Positions 42,949-52,289 of a DNA stretch of 64,000 nucleotides are shown piece by piece. The stretch covers positions 1,054,001 to 1,118,000 of the forward strand of contig NZ_CP032317.1 in NCBI RefSeq assembly GCF_003574965.1. Reading direction: 5' to 3'. Both the position numbers and the translations under genes were made by a program. Every line of letters starts with the position of its first letter. The first letter of the stretch is position 1. The notes beneath the pieces were generated by a model, which saw only the letters and a list, made by a program, of their open reading frames with translations, did not search any database and was not told where the DNA came from. The DNA is from Hymenobacter oligotrophus. Lineage in GTDB: Bacteria; Bacteroidota; Bacteroidia; Cytophagales; Hymenobacteraceae.

Positions 42949-44910
42949 CTAGTGCGCGGCTACGGTTCCGCGGCCGTTCATCAATTCCTCTACCTGCTCC
43001 TGAAAGTTGCGCACAAACGCCTCGATCGGCATGGAGCCTAGGTCGCCTTCGCCGTGGCGGCGCACCGACACGATGCCGTTGTCGGCTTCTTTCTCGCCCA
43101 CTACCAACAGGTACGGTACCTTTTGCATCTCCGCATCGCGGATTTTGCGGCCGATGCGCTCGTCGCGCTCGTCGACGGTGCCCCGCAAATCGGCCTGCTG
43201 CAGCTGCTCCTGCACGCGGCGGGCGTACTCGTGGTATTTGTCCGAAATCGGAAGTACGATGAACTGCTCCGGCGCGAGCCACAGCGGGAAGTTGCCGGCG
43301 CAGTGCTCAATCAGCACGGCCACGAAACGCTCCAGCGAGCCAAACGGCGCGCGGTGAATCATGACGGGGCGCTGGCGCGAATTATCAGGCGCCACGTACT
43401 CCAGATCGAAACGCTCGGGCAGGTTGTAGTCTACCTGAATCGTGCCGAGCTGCCATTTGCGACCTAGGGCATCGCGCACCATGAAGTCGAGCTTGGGACC
43501 GTAGAACGCGGCCTCGCCGAGCTCGGTAACGGTGCGCAAGCCGCGCTCTTGCGCTGCCTCCTGAATAGCTGATTCGGCAGCCGCCCAGTTCTCGTCGGTA
43601 CCGATGTATTTCTGCTTGTTAGCCGGGTCGCGGAGCGAAATCTGGGCCGTGTAATCTTCAAAGCCCAGCGCCCGGAACACGTAGAGCACCAAGTCGATAA
43701 CCTTGATGAACTCCTCTTTTACTTGATCCTGACGGCAGAAGATGTGGGCGTCGTCTTGGGTAAAGCCACGTACGCGGGTTAGGCCATGCAGCTCGCCCGA
43801 TTGCTCGTAGCGGTACACCGTGCCAAACTCGGCCAGGCGCAGCGGCAAGTCGCGGTACGAGCGCGGCTTGGTTTTGTAAATCTCGCAGTGGTGCGGGCAG
43901 TTCATGGGCTTGAGGAAGAACTCCTCGCCCGGGTTCGGCGTCTTGATCGGCTGAAACGAATCGGCGCCGTACTTCTCGTAGTGGCCCGAGGTAACGTACA
44001 GTTCCTTGGCACCGATGTGCGGGGTAACCACGGGCAAATAACCCGCTTTCACTTGCGCCCGGCGCATAAATTGCTCCAACCGCTCGCGCAGAGCCGTGCC
44101 TTTGGGCAACCACAAGGGCAAACCCGCTCCTACCCGCTCCGAGAAAGCAAATAACTCGAGTTCCTTGCCCAGCTTGCGGTGGTCGCGCTTGCGCGCTTCC
44201 TCCAGCTTGTGCAGGTACTCCTTCAGTTCCTTGTCTTTGGGAAAGGTGATGGCATAGATGCGGGTAAGCTGCTTGTTCTTCTCGTCGCCGCGCCAGTAAG
44301 CGCCCGCTACGTTCAGGACTTTCGCAGCTTTGATGTTGGCAGTATCGGGCAGGTGCGGCCCACGGCACAAATCCGTGAAATTGCCTTGCTGGTAGAAAGT
44401 AATGCTACCGTCTTCCAGGCCTTCAAGCAGGTCGAGCTTATACGGGTCGCCTTTTTCCTGAAAGTAGGCAATGGCATCGGCTTTGCTTACCTCGCGGCGC
44501 TCGTAACGGCTTTTGTTTTTGGCGAGTTCGAGCATTTTCTGCTCGATTTTGGCGTAGTCATCGGGCGAGATACTACGGCCTTCGCCAAGGTCCACGTCGT
44601 AGTAAAATCCGTTTTCGATGGGCGGTCCGATGCCGAATTTTACGCCCGGGTACAAAGCCTCCAGCGCCTCGGCCAGCAAGTGAGCTGAGGAGTGCCAGAA
44701 TGTATTTTTCCCCGCTTCGTCATTCCACGTGAGAATTTCAAGCGTGGCAGAGTCGTTGATGGGGCGGTGCAGGTCACGGACTTCGCCGTTGACACGCACG
44801 GCCAAGGCGTTGCGGGCCAGGCCTTCGCTGATGCTGGCGGCTACATCGTAGCCGCTCGCACCAGCTTCGAACTGGCGCACGGAACCGTCGGGGAGCGTGA
44901 TGTTGATCAT
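42949..44910 (-). CDS. thrS: Threonine--tRNA ligase
   Basis: The 653-residue class II synthetase has a TGS domain (1-62), an editing domain with [17 protein letters not shown], and a catalytic core with the zinc-binding [11 protein letters not shown], the motif [20 protein letters not shown] and [22 protein letters not shown]-terminal anticodon-binding domain (about 545-640) completes it. It charges tRNA-Thr. The order thrS-infC-rpmI-rplT is conserved widely. Confidence 0.98.
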   Translation of the reverse strand: MINITLPDGSVRQFEAGASGYDVAASISEGLARNALAVRVNGEVRDLHRPINDSATLEILTWNDEAGKNTFWHSSAHLLAEALEALYPGVKFGIGPPIENGFYYDVDLGEGRSISPDDYAKIEQKMLELAKNKSRYERREVSKADAIAYFQEKGDPYKLDLLEGLEDGSITFYQQGNFTDLCRGPHLPDTANIKAAKVLNVAGAYWRGDEKNKQLTRIYAITFPKDKELKEYLHKLEEARKRDHRKLGKELELFAFSERVGAGLPLWLPKGTALRERLEQFMRRAQVKAGYLPVVTPHIGAKELYVTSGHYEKYGADSFQPIKTPNPGEEFFLKPMNCPHHCEIYKTKPRSYRDLPLRLAEFGTVYRYEQSGELHGLTRVRGFTQDDAHIFCRQDQVKEEFIKVIDLVLYVFRALGFEDYTAQISLRDPANKQKYIGTDENWAAAESAIQEAAQERGLRTVTELGEAAFYGPKLDFMVRDALGRKWQLGTIQVDYNLPERFDLEYVAPDNSRQRPVMIHRAPFGSLERFVAVLIEHCAGNFPLWLAPEQFIVLPISDKYHEYARRVQEQLQQADLRGTVDERDERIGRKIRDAEMQKVPYLLVVGEKEADNGIVSVRRHGEGDLGSMPIEAFVRNFQEQVEELMNGRGTVAAH

Positions 44911-45006
44911 AAACGTGCAATAACAGCAGTAGCCCGCAAGTTAGCAGCTTCGCGGGCAGAAAACACGTTTGCGACCAAAACGCGCTTTGCAGGCGCTCTT
45001 TGGGCG

Positions 45007-46173
45007 CTACCGCGGAGTGAGCAAGGCAGGCGCCCGCGAAGGCAAACTATCAAAACTGAGGGCGGGCGCTACGGGCGCGCGGCGCGGCAAAGGGGGCGCG
45101 CCGTATACCTCCTTCAAAGAGTCGAGCACGGGCTGCGGCAACCGCTGACCCACTTTCCAGACTTTGAAGGTGTAGTGCTTATCGCCAGGAAATTGCTTGA
45201 CCAACTCCCGGTAAGCCACCCAGGCTTGTTGCGTCTGGCCTGCCCATTCGTAGCTCTCGGCCAGCATTTGGCCAATGTTGGGCAAGTATTGGCTGCGCCG
45301 CCGGGCGCGGCGCAAATGCGGTATGGCTTTGGCGTGCTGCTTGGCCTTGTAGTAATAAAGACCTAGGCGGTAGTCGGCGCGGTATAGGGCCGTATCGAGC
45401 CTGATTGCTCGGGCGTACTGCCGGGCCGCGCTGTCGGGCAAAGCCGTCAGGTCGAACACCCGGCCGCGGTCGTACCACAACGGCGCGTATTGCCTGTCAA
45501 CGTGCAAGCCTCGCTCGACCAACGGAGCGGCCTGCGCCGGTTGGCGGTTGGCGTTCAGCAGGTAAGCCAATTGGTGCAGCACTTCGGGTTGCCTAGGTAC
45601 CCGGGCGGCGCTTGCGCGTAGGTAGTCGAGGGCCTGCACGGTATCGCGCAATGCAGCGTACACCAACCCTTTGTAAAACAGCGCCGATGCATTGTCGGGT
45701 TGCTCGCGCAGCACCCGGTCGAGGTAGTCGAGCGAGGTATCGTAGCGGCGGGCGGCCAAGTGGGCTTCGGCCAGCAGCAAGTGCAAATCGGGCGGGTTGT
45801 AGCCGCGCTTTTGCGCATCGGCCGCGGCGGCCACAGCCGCTTGCAATTGCCCTTTGGTACGCAAGGCGCGGGCCTTAATCAAGTAAAACTCGCCCGGTGC
45901 ATCGTCGAGTTCGATGGCGTAATTGATGTCCTGAACGGCGGCATCGGTTTTGCCCGCAGCCAAGTGAAAGCTGGCGCGGCGGGCGTAGAGCACGGGGTTG
46001 CGCGGTTGTTTGGCAATGGCGCCGTTAAGTTCGGCTGCCTGCACATCGGGCCCGCTCCGAACGGTTCTGAGGTCGACCATGCGCTCGGTTTGCGAGCGGG
46101 GTTCTCCCTCGCCGCAGGCCAGCAGCAACGGCCCAAGTGCCCAAGGCAATAATAAACGGTATACGCGCAGCAC
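45007..46173 (-). CDS. TPR-repeat lipoprotein
   Basis: The 388-residue product starts at a GTG (46173). Its N-terminus, LRVYRLLLPWALGPLLLAC, ends in a lipobox with Cys20, so it is probably lipid-anchored. About seven TPR pairs follow (for example NPVLYARRASFHLAAGKTDA and NASALFYKGLVYAALRDTVQ). The last 40 residues are Pro-rich. A -7 box TACCTTTG is at 46196-46203 on the minus strand. A scaffold role in the envelope is likely, without a named partner. It lies next to the L,D-transpeptidase. Confidence 0.85.
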   Translation of the reverse strand: MLRVYRLLLPWALGPLLLACGEGEPRSQTERMVDLRTVRSGPDVQAAELNGAIAKQPRNPVLYARRASFHLAAGKTDAAVQDINYAIELDDAPGEFYLIKARALRTKGQLQAAVAAAADAQKRGYNPPDLHLLLAEAHLAARRYDTSLDYLDRVLREQPDNASALFYKGLVYAALRDTVQALDYLRASAARVPRQPEVLHQLAYLLNANRQPAQAAPLVERGLHVDRQYAPLWYDRGRVFDLTALPDSAARQYARAIRLDTALYRADYRLGLYYYKAKQHAKAIPHLRRARRRSQYLPNIGQMLAESYEWAGQTQQAWVAYRELVKQFPGDKHYTFKVWKVGQRLPQPVLDSLKEVYGAPPLPRRAPVAPALSFDSLPSRAPALLTPR

Positions 46174-46269
46174 TACAGCTCAGGTGAGAGAAACCCAAAG
46201 GTACGGCTTGCGCGGTTTGCTCGCTACGGGCAAGGACCGCCTAGGTCGGCAACCTACAGGCAGACCGGG

Positions 46270-47706
46270 CTACTCGCCCACCGAAGCGGTGGTTTGCTCG
46301 CTGGCCTGCAGCAAAGCCTGCAACACTTGCGCATCGCGCTGGTATACATCTGGCAGGGTACGGATTTCGGCACTGTCGTCGGCGTGGCAGGTTAAGTACC
46401 GGATATAGATGGGCATGGGGTTGCGCAACGGAAAGTACTTGCTGTAACCGCCGTACACGCTGTCCCACATACGCTCTATTTGCCGCTGGGCCCCGGCGCC
46501 GTAATCGCGCCGGAGCAGAAACGCCGCCAACTGAAACGGTTTTTCGAGCCGAATGCAGCCGTGGCTGAGGGCCCGCCGCGGCGCGTTAAACAGCTTGCGG
46601 GCGGGGGTGTCGTGCACAAAAATATCGTGGGTGTTAGGGAAACGAAACACCACGTTACCTAGGGCATTGTCGCAACAAGCCGTTTGCCGAATGGTGTAGC
46701 GGAAGGTTTCGGGTGTTACCTGCTTCCAGTTGATTTTGTGCGGATTGACTTGCTGCCCTTGCTGGTTGTAGAGTACGTAATTGTTGGCCGCCAAAAAGCC
46801 GGGTGCTCGCCGCAACCGGGGCAAAATTTCGTTTAGCGCTATGCTGCGCGGTACTTTCCATTCGGGGGAGGTCTGAAAAAACCGCACGTGGCTGTACACC
46901 TCCGGCGTGGGTGTTGGCACGCCGCCTACTATCACCCGATGACTACGCACCACGGCGGGCCCGCGCACAATCTGTAGGGTGTAGGCCGGTATGTTGACCA
47001 CCAAGTAGGCCGAATCGTTTCGGGGCTCCCAGCGCAAGCGCTCCAGGTTAACTGCCACTTGGTCGCTGATTTTGCGCGCAGCGGCTGTGTCGGTGCGAAT
47101 CAGTTTTTGCCACGCCCATTGCAGTCGGGCGTAGCTGCGGGTGGTGGGCTGCAAGCGCAACAGTTCCTGCTCAAACTGCGGCGTACGCCGTGCGCGCAAT
47201 AGCCAAGCCACCCCGTCGAAAACACTGTCGGGCGCGTAGGCCAATGGCTGCAGGGTAACTGGGTGCAAACGGCCCCGGCGCAGGTGCGTGGCTAGTTTCA
47301 GCAAACCCGCGGTAAGCTGCAACTCGGCCGCCACACGGCGTTGCAACCGTGCCTCGGGGGTTTTGGCCGCTTGCAGCGAGTCGAGGTTGAGCTCTATTTC
47401 GCGGGTTTGATAATCGGCGGGGTTTAGGCCAAATGCTGGCGCCCGGCGCAGTATTTTCAAGCCAGCGGTGGCGGCGGGCAATAGTTCAGACTCAGTAGTC
47501 CAAGCGGGCGCAAAGCCTACTTCGGTATAAAAGCGAAGCACTTCGTTATGGAGCACCGCCGGAAGCCCGGCCGCTTTGCCCGATAGCGCATGCCTAATTC
47601 GTTCGCTGGTTTCTACGTCGGTTTGGCCCGGCGCCGACGCTGCCACCAACAAGAGCACTGTTACGCCAACGCCCCGCAGCCAAGAAGTAAATATTCGTTG
47701 GCTCAT
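46270..47706 (-). CDS. L,D-transpeptidase (YcbB-like, YkuD domain)
   Basis: The 478-residue exported protein has a signal peptide (about 1-28), an alpha-helical/peptidoglycan-binding-like N-terminal region (about 30-225) and a YkuD domain (about 233-400). The catalytic motif is HDTPARKLFNAPRRALSHGC, with H382 and C384 in SHGCIRL. It should form 3-3 cross-links in peptidoglycan or attach proteins to it. An unusual CC pair (ACCDN) lies about 40 residues before the active-site Cys. The layout matches the large YcbB/LdtD-type enzymes. Confidence 0.92.
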   Translation of the reverse strand: MSQRIFTSWLRGVGVTVLLLVAASAPGQTDVETSERIRHALSGKAAGLPAVLHNEVLRFYTEVGFAPAWTTESELLPAATAGLKILRRAPAFGLNPADYQTREIELNLDSLQAAKTPEARLQRRVAAELQLTAGLLKLATHLRRGRLHPVTLQPLAYAPDSVFDGVAWLLRARRTPQFEQELLRLQPTTRSYARLQWAWQKLIRTDTAAARKISDQVAVNLERLRWEPRNDSAYLVVNIPAYTLQIVRGPAVVRSHRVIVGGVPTPTPEVYSHVRFFQTSPEWKVPRSIALNEILPRLRRAPGFLAANNYVLYNQQGQQVNPHKINWKQVTPETFRYTIRQTACCDNALGNVVFRFPNTHDIFVHDTPARKLFNAPRRALSHGCIRLEKPFQLAAFLLRRDYGAGAQRQIERMWDSVYGGYSKYFPLRNPMPIYIRYLTCHADDSAEIRTLPDVYQRDAQVLQALLQASEQTTASVGE

Positions 47707-47823
47707 AGAGGCCGGGCAGCAGGAAAATTACCCTAACGTGCCTTTCCTAAAATAACGGATGCGAAGACCAGCCGCTAGCTTTAATCAAGATTATTTTATA
47801 CCTGAATGATATTCAACGCACTG

Positions 47824-48654
47824 TCATCCCTTCTCCAGCTCATCGAGGAGGCGGCGACACCGGCGGCTCATTTCCAGTTCTTCGCTCGTCATGGGTAGCA
47901 GCGAGGCGGCCTCGTGCAGCACTTGCATAGCCGGTTCGCGCAGGCCTTGGTTGGAGTACACGCGGGCCAAATCGTAGCAGTACTGAATGCGGCATGGATC
48001 GAGGGCACGGGCCTGGCGCAGCGCATCCATGGCTTTGGTATTGGAGGCGCCGGCGGGCGAACCACCCAAAAACACCCGGTAGTAAGCCCGCTCAATGGGA
48101 TTGAGGTGAGCCACGCGGTAGTTCCAGCGGCCGAGCACCTGCCACGCATCCGAGAGTTCGGGGCTATACTCCACGGCCCGGTACACGTAGGGCTTCATGC
48201 TCTTGTACAAGCTTAGTCGGTACCGCGCACTCTGGATAGTGGCCTGTTGCGCCAACGACAACGCCACGGCGTAATTGGCTTCGCCGCCCTTGGGGTTCAC
48301 GGCGTAGGCCCGGTCGGCGTACTGGCGGGCGGCGGTGTAATAATTGCCGCGGCGGCTTTCGTCGGTGTAGCGGCTGCCAATGCGGGCACTTAGCACCGCC
48401 GCTTGCCACAGGGCCTCGTAGTTGCGCGGAAACGCACTCAAAATATGCTCGTAGCGCGTAAGAGCGGCCGTTTCGCGGTATTGCTGTTGCAGCGCGCGGG
48501 CTTCCGAAAGCAAGGCCGGCACATCAAGCGCAGAAGGCGGTTCGGATTTAACGGGGTCGCCGGCGCGTACAGGCGCTTTTGCGCACAAACAAGCGCCTCC
48601 AATAAGCAGGAGGTGCGGCAGTGCGGCGAAGCGGCAAATAAACTTCCGGGGCAT
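47824..48654 (-). CDS. Exported TPR protein resembling the RMDN (FAM82) family
   Basis: The 276-residue protein has a signal-like N-terminus (about 1-31, LLLIGGACLCAKAPVRAG). It then follows the pattern of the regulator-of-microtubule-dynamics (RMDN/FAM82) family of animals: a long helical TPR part, then WQVLGRWNYRVAHLNPIERA and YDLARVYSNQGLREPAMQVL and a final MTSEELEMSRRCR. Several Bacteroidota have such relatives. The function in bacteria is unknown. Similarity was judged from memory of the family and not from an alignment. Confidence 0.7.
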   Translation of the reverse strand: MPRKFICRFAALPHLLLIGGACLCAKAPVRAGDPVKSEPPSALDVPALLSEARALQQQYRETAALTRYEHILSAFPRNYEALWQAAVLSARIGSRYTDESRRGNYYTAARQYADRAYAVNPKGGEANYAVALSLAQQATIQSARYRLSLYKSMKPYVYRAVEYSPELSDAWQVLGRWNYRVAHLNPIERAYYRVFLGGSPAGASNTKAMDALRQARALDPCRIQYCYDLARVYSNQGLREPAMQVLHEAASLLPMTSEELEMSRRCRRLLDELEKG

Positions 48655-48722
48655 GAGCAGCTCGGTGCTTGTAAGCGAGGGTTGAGTAAGATACGCAAAA
48701 GGCGTTTGAAAAGCTGCACAAC

Positions 48723-48775
48723 AGCCCGGCCCGGCTAAGCACCCCCTGGTTGTAGGGCTGCCGCCGGGCCGGGCT
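48723..48775 (-). terminator. Possible terminator of the topoisomerase A gene
   Basis: AGCCCGGCCCGGC (48723-48735) pairs with 48763-48775 over a long loop; the T run on the minus strand is weak. Confidence 0.4.
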
Positions 48776-48797
48776 TTATCATGGATAAGAGTGCTGC

Positions 48798-51767
48798 CTA
48801 GGTTCCGAACAAGGTCATCTGCGATTTGGGCTTGCGCTGCAGCAACGCCTGCGCCCGCTCTACTTCCTCCACCGAAATTTCAACCGGCCCTAGGTCTTCG
48901 GGCAAGGGTTCTTCCTCGGCAACCGGGGCGGCAGTGTTCGGACGCGGAATCGTGGCCGGTCCTTTCTTTTTCACCTGCTGCTTGCGCTCGGGCTCGGGGC
49001 CTTCGTCGGTGAGCAGCTCTACCGAAAGCACCTTGAAGTAGTTGAGCTTGTTGCCCATGGCCTTCCAGCCTTTCACGTCAATGAACTCGTGCAGGTGGAT
49101 GCGTTCGGCAAGCTTCTCCCCTTTCTTTTCCTTCTGGACTTTCAGCTCGATTTCGGGCACCACGCCGCAAGTGGCGCACACCAGCTGCGAGCCTTTGGTT
49201 TCCGGAATAAACAGGAAACGCTTGCCCACGGTGCTCGTTTCGATGCGGAAGCGCTTGACGTAATGCAGCTTGGATTCACCCTCGATGTACACCGCGTTGA
49301 TGACGGTATCGGCCTCGAACTTGCGGAGCAACACCATGTTACGCAGGTCGAAGTGGATGGCCGGGTCGGGCAAGGTCAGCTCGTACGAACCGTCTTTGTA
49401 CACGGCCAGCACGGTTTCGTCGGTGTCGAAGGTGCCCAGGAAACGGCCGTGCCCGCCGGTGTTGAGGCGGCCCACTACCTCGTCGAAGAACACCTCGCGG
49501 CCACCTAGGGTCGAGTCGCCCCTCGATTTCTGCGTGATCTTTTTCACGGGCTGCTTCGTCACGATGTTGCCCATCGAGCCTTTGCCCTTGATGGCCAGCT
49601 CGGCAAAATCAAAGTCGAACTGCTTTACGCGGGCCGGGGCTTTGTCGGAGAGCTGCACCGCCACAATCTCCGACTCCGAGTTGGGGTTGGCCGTGAGGTA
49701 CAGCACTTTCGAGCCTTTGCCGCCCTTGGTCAGGTCGTAGGCTTTGTCGCGCGTGATGCCGGTTACCAGAAAGCGCTTGGCGTAGCTAATGCCCGACGGC
49801 CCGTCCTGGTAAATCATGTTGTACACCAGGCGGTCGTCGTTTTTGTTGTAGATGCCCACGTGCAGCACGTCCTTCCCAACAAAGGTCTTTTCGGCAATCT
49901 TGGTCACTACAAACGTGCCGTCGCGCTTGATGGCGATGATGTCGTCGAGGTCGGAGCAGTCGCACACGTGCTCTACCGCCTCATCCTTTTTAAGGCCGTA
50001 GCCCACAAAGCCGTCCTGTCGATTTACGTACAGCTTTTGGTTGGCCACAGCTACCTTTTGGGCGGTTACCACATCAAAGGTGCGCAGCTCGGTTTTCCGC
50101 TCGCGCCCCTCGCCGTACTTCTTCAGCAGCCCCTCGAAATACCGAATGGCGTAGCGCGTGAGGTTGGCCAGGTTGTCGGCTACCTCGGCCAGCTCCGTTT
50201 CCAGCTTCTGAATGTACTCATCGGCCTTAAAACCATCGAACTTCGAGATGCGCTTGATGCGGATTTCGGTTAGGCGCGTGAGGTCGTCGTCCGTGATGGG
50301 GCGGCGCAGCACCACGCGCGTGTCGTTGGCTTTTTCCTTTTCGCCCGCAATGCGCACGTATTTCTTCAGGCCCGCATCAATGGTCTGCAGAATTTCTTCC
50401 CAGGTTTCGCACTCCTCGATTTTGCGGTAGATGCGGTTTTCGATGAAGATTTTTTCGAGCGAGGCACCGTGCCATTTCTCCTGCAGCTCGTCTTGCCGAA
50501 TTTCCAGCTCGCGCTCGAGCAGGCGCAACGTTTTGTGGGTGCTCAGGCGCAGCATGTCCTCCACCGACACAAAGCGGGGCTTGTCGTCGATGATGACGCA
50601 GGTGTTCGGCGAAATGGAAATTTCGCAGTCGGTGAAGGCGTACAGCGCGTCCATCGTGAGGTCGGGCGACACGCCGGCGGGCAAGTGCACCTGAATTTCC
50701 ACGTTGGCCGCCGTGTTGTCGACCACCTTTTTGATCTTGATCTTGTTGGCTTCCGAAGCCTTCACGATGCTCTCCATCACGCCCGTAGTGGTCGTGCCGT
50801 AGGGCACGTCGCGGATGATGAGCATGGTTTTATCAACCTTCTCGATGGTGGCGCGCAGGCGCAGCTTGGCCCCGCGCAGGCCGCCGTTGTAGTTGGTAAT
50901 GTCGCAGAGGCCGCCCGTCGGGAAATCGGGGTACAGCACAATGTCACGGCCCTTGAGCACGTCGATGGAGGCCTTGCACAACTCGCGGAAGTTGTGGGGC
51001 ATAATCTTGGTGCTCAGGCCCACGGCAATGCCCTCGATGCCTTGCGCCAGCAGCAGCGGAAACTTAACCGGCAGCGTTACCGGCTCGCGCTTGCGCCCGT
51101 CGTAGCTGGCTTGCCACTCGGTGGTGTCGGGGTTGAACACGACATCGAGCGCAAACTTGCTCAGGCGCGCCTCGATGTAACGCGGCGCGGCGGCGCCGTC
51201 GCCGGTACGCACGTCGCCCCAGTTGCCTTGCGTTTCAATCAGCAGCTCCTTTTGCCCTAGGTTCACGATGGCGTCGCCGATGGAGGCATCGCCGTGCGGG
51301 TGGTACTGCATGGTTTGCCCGATGACGTTGGCAACTTTGTTGAAGCGGCCGTCGTCCATCTCTTTCATGGCGTGCATGATGCGGCGCTGCACGGGCTTTA
51401 GCCCGTCTTCGATGGCCGGCACGGCGCGTTCCAGAATTACATAGGAGGCGTAATCCAGAAACCAGTTCTGGTACATGCCGCCGATGCTGCTGATGTCGTG
51501 CACGGTTTCGCCCGGCGTAAAGTCGGCGTCGCCGAAGGCAGGTGCCTCTTCGTCCTCGGCTGGGGTTTCACCTAGGGCTTGCGGTTGCTCGTCGCCGTCG
51601 GGCGCGGCGGCATCGGTTGTCGCTTCTTCGGCGCTGGCCGACGGCTGAGCCGTTTCGGCGGCGTCGGAATCAAAATCGATGGTGTCGCCGGCGCCAAACA
51701 ACTCGGCGGAGGACTGGCCGTTCTGGTTCAGGTCGTCGGCGGCGGGGATGTGGTTGTCGTCAGACAC
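48798..51767 (-). CDS. parC: Type IIA DNA topoisomerase subunit A (ParC/GyrA-like, probably topoisomerase IV)
   Basis: The 989-residue protein has an acidic, low-complexity N-terminal extension (1-95) before the usual start GMYQNWFLDYASYVILERAV. The winged-helix/tower core is intact with GLKPVQRRIMHAMKEMDDGR, YHPHGDASIGDA and the catalytic Tyr at Y197 (GDGAAAPRYIEARL). The C-terminal domain lacks a clear GyrA box, which favours topoisomerase IV over gyrase. The start is a GTG. A promoter lies 240 bp upstream, giving a long leader. The B subunit (54927-56858) is nearby on the same strand, with a kinase and a BLUF gene between. Confidence 0.9.
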   Translation of the reverse strand: MSDDNHIPAADDLNQNGQSSAELFGAGDTIDFDSDAAETAQPSASAEEATTDAAAPDGDEQPQALGETPAEDEEAPAFGDADFTPGETVHDISSIGGMYQNWFLDYASYVILERAVPAIEDGLKPVQRRIMHAMKEMDDGRFNKVANVIGQTMQYHPHGDASIGDAIVNLGQKELLIETQGNWGDVRTGDGAAAPRYIEARLSKFALDVVFNPDTTEWQASYDGRKREPVTLPVKFPLLLAQGIEGIAVGLSTKIMPHNFRELCKASIDVLKGRDIVLYPDFPTGGLCDITNYNGGLRGAKLRLRATIEKVDKTMLIIRDVPYGTTTTGVMESIVKASEANKIKIKKVVDNTAANVEIQVHLPAGVSPDLTMDALYAFTDCEISISPNTCVIIDDKPRFVSVEDMLRLSTHKTLRLLERELEIRQDELQEKWHGASLEKIFIENRIYRKIEECETWEEILQTIDAGLKKYVRIAGEKEKANDTRVVLRRPITDDDLTRLTEIRIKRISKFDGFKADEYIQKLETELAEVADNLANLTRYAIRYFEGLLKKYGEGRERKTELRTFDVVTAQKVAVANQKLYVNRQDGFVGYGLKKDEAVEHVCDCSDLDDIIAIKRDGTFVVTKIAEKTFVGKDVLHVGIYNKNDDRLVYNMIYQDGPSGISYAKRFLVTGITRDKAYDLTKGGKGSKVLYLTANPNSESEIVAVQLSDKAPARVKQFDFDFAELAIKGKGSMGNIVTKQPVKKITQKSRGDSTLGGREVFFDEVVGRLNTGGHGRFLGTFDTDETVLAVYKDGSYELTLPDPAIHFDLRNMVLLRKFEADTVINAVYIEGESKLHYVKRFRIETSTVGKRFLFIPETKGSQLVCATCGVVPEIELKVQKEKKGEKLAERIHLHEFIDVKGWKAMGNKLNYFKVLSVELLTDEGPEPERKQQVKKKGPATIPRPNTAAPVAEEEPLPEDLGPVEISVEEVERAQALLQRKPKSQMTLFGT

Positions 51768-52006
51768 TCGCGGGGGTGGCGTAGGCCACGTTATGTTCTT
51801 GTACCTCTCTTTGGTGGCAAACCCGCCACCAAAGGCTTGTTAAAACAACGCCTCGACTGGTTTGGTGCGAAGGCGCGACACGTAAAACTAAATCATCGGC
51901 GAAAGCAAAAGCTACGAATAAAACAGAAAGGTGCCGCTGGCTCAGCCGGAGGTTTTGCACAACACAAACGGTACCGGTTGAGGGCCAGCCGGCCGTGAGC
52001 GGAGTT
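51768..52006 (-). other. Long 5' leader of the topoisomerase A gene
   Basis: About 235 bp between the predicted promoter and the start codon contain one hairpin (CTTTGGTGG with CCACCAAAG, about 51810-51836) and no convincing gene. It may be regulatory, for example supercoiling- or translation-linked, but nothing proves that. Confidence 0.4.
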
Positions 52007-52036
52007 CAAAATTACCGGTTGCTACCCAGCGCACAA
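52007..52036 (-). promoter_or_regulatory. Promoter of the topoisomerase A gene
   Basis: On the minus strand TTG (52034-52036), a 19-bp spacer and TAATTTTG (52007-52014). The surrounding 52000-52289 is AT-rich and otherwise empty. Confidence 0.7.
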
Positions 52037-52289
52037 CTATTTGCAAGCGCCTTGGGAGCAATAAAGTTCCTAAATTATTTAGCAATTTTCAACCCGAAAA
52101 GCTGTTTTATTTGCTACCAAAGCCATAATTAACAGCATTCAAAGCCAGCCACACAACCAATTTGGTTAGCATATTGAGCGCCGAATACAATAGATTTGGG
52201 ATAAAGCAGCTCATACTAACAAGCGCTTGGACTCGGCAAGCATTCGGGAAGACAAGCCAACGCGGGAAAAGTGCAAAAACGTTTGCCCG

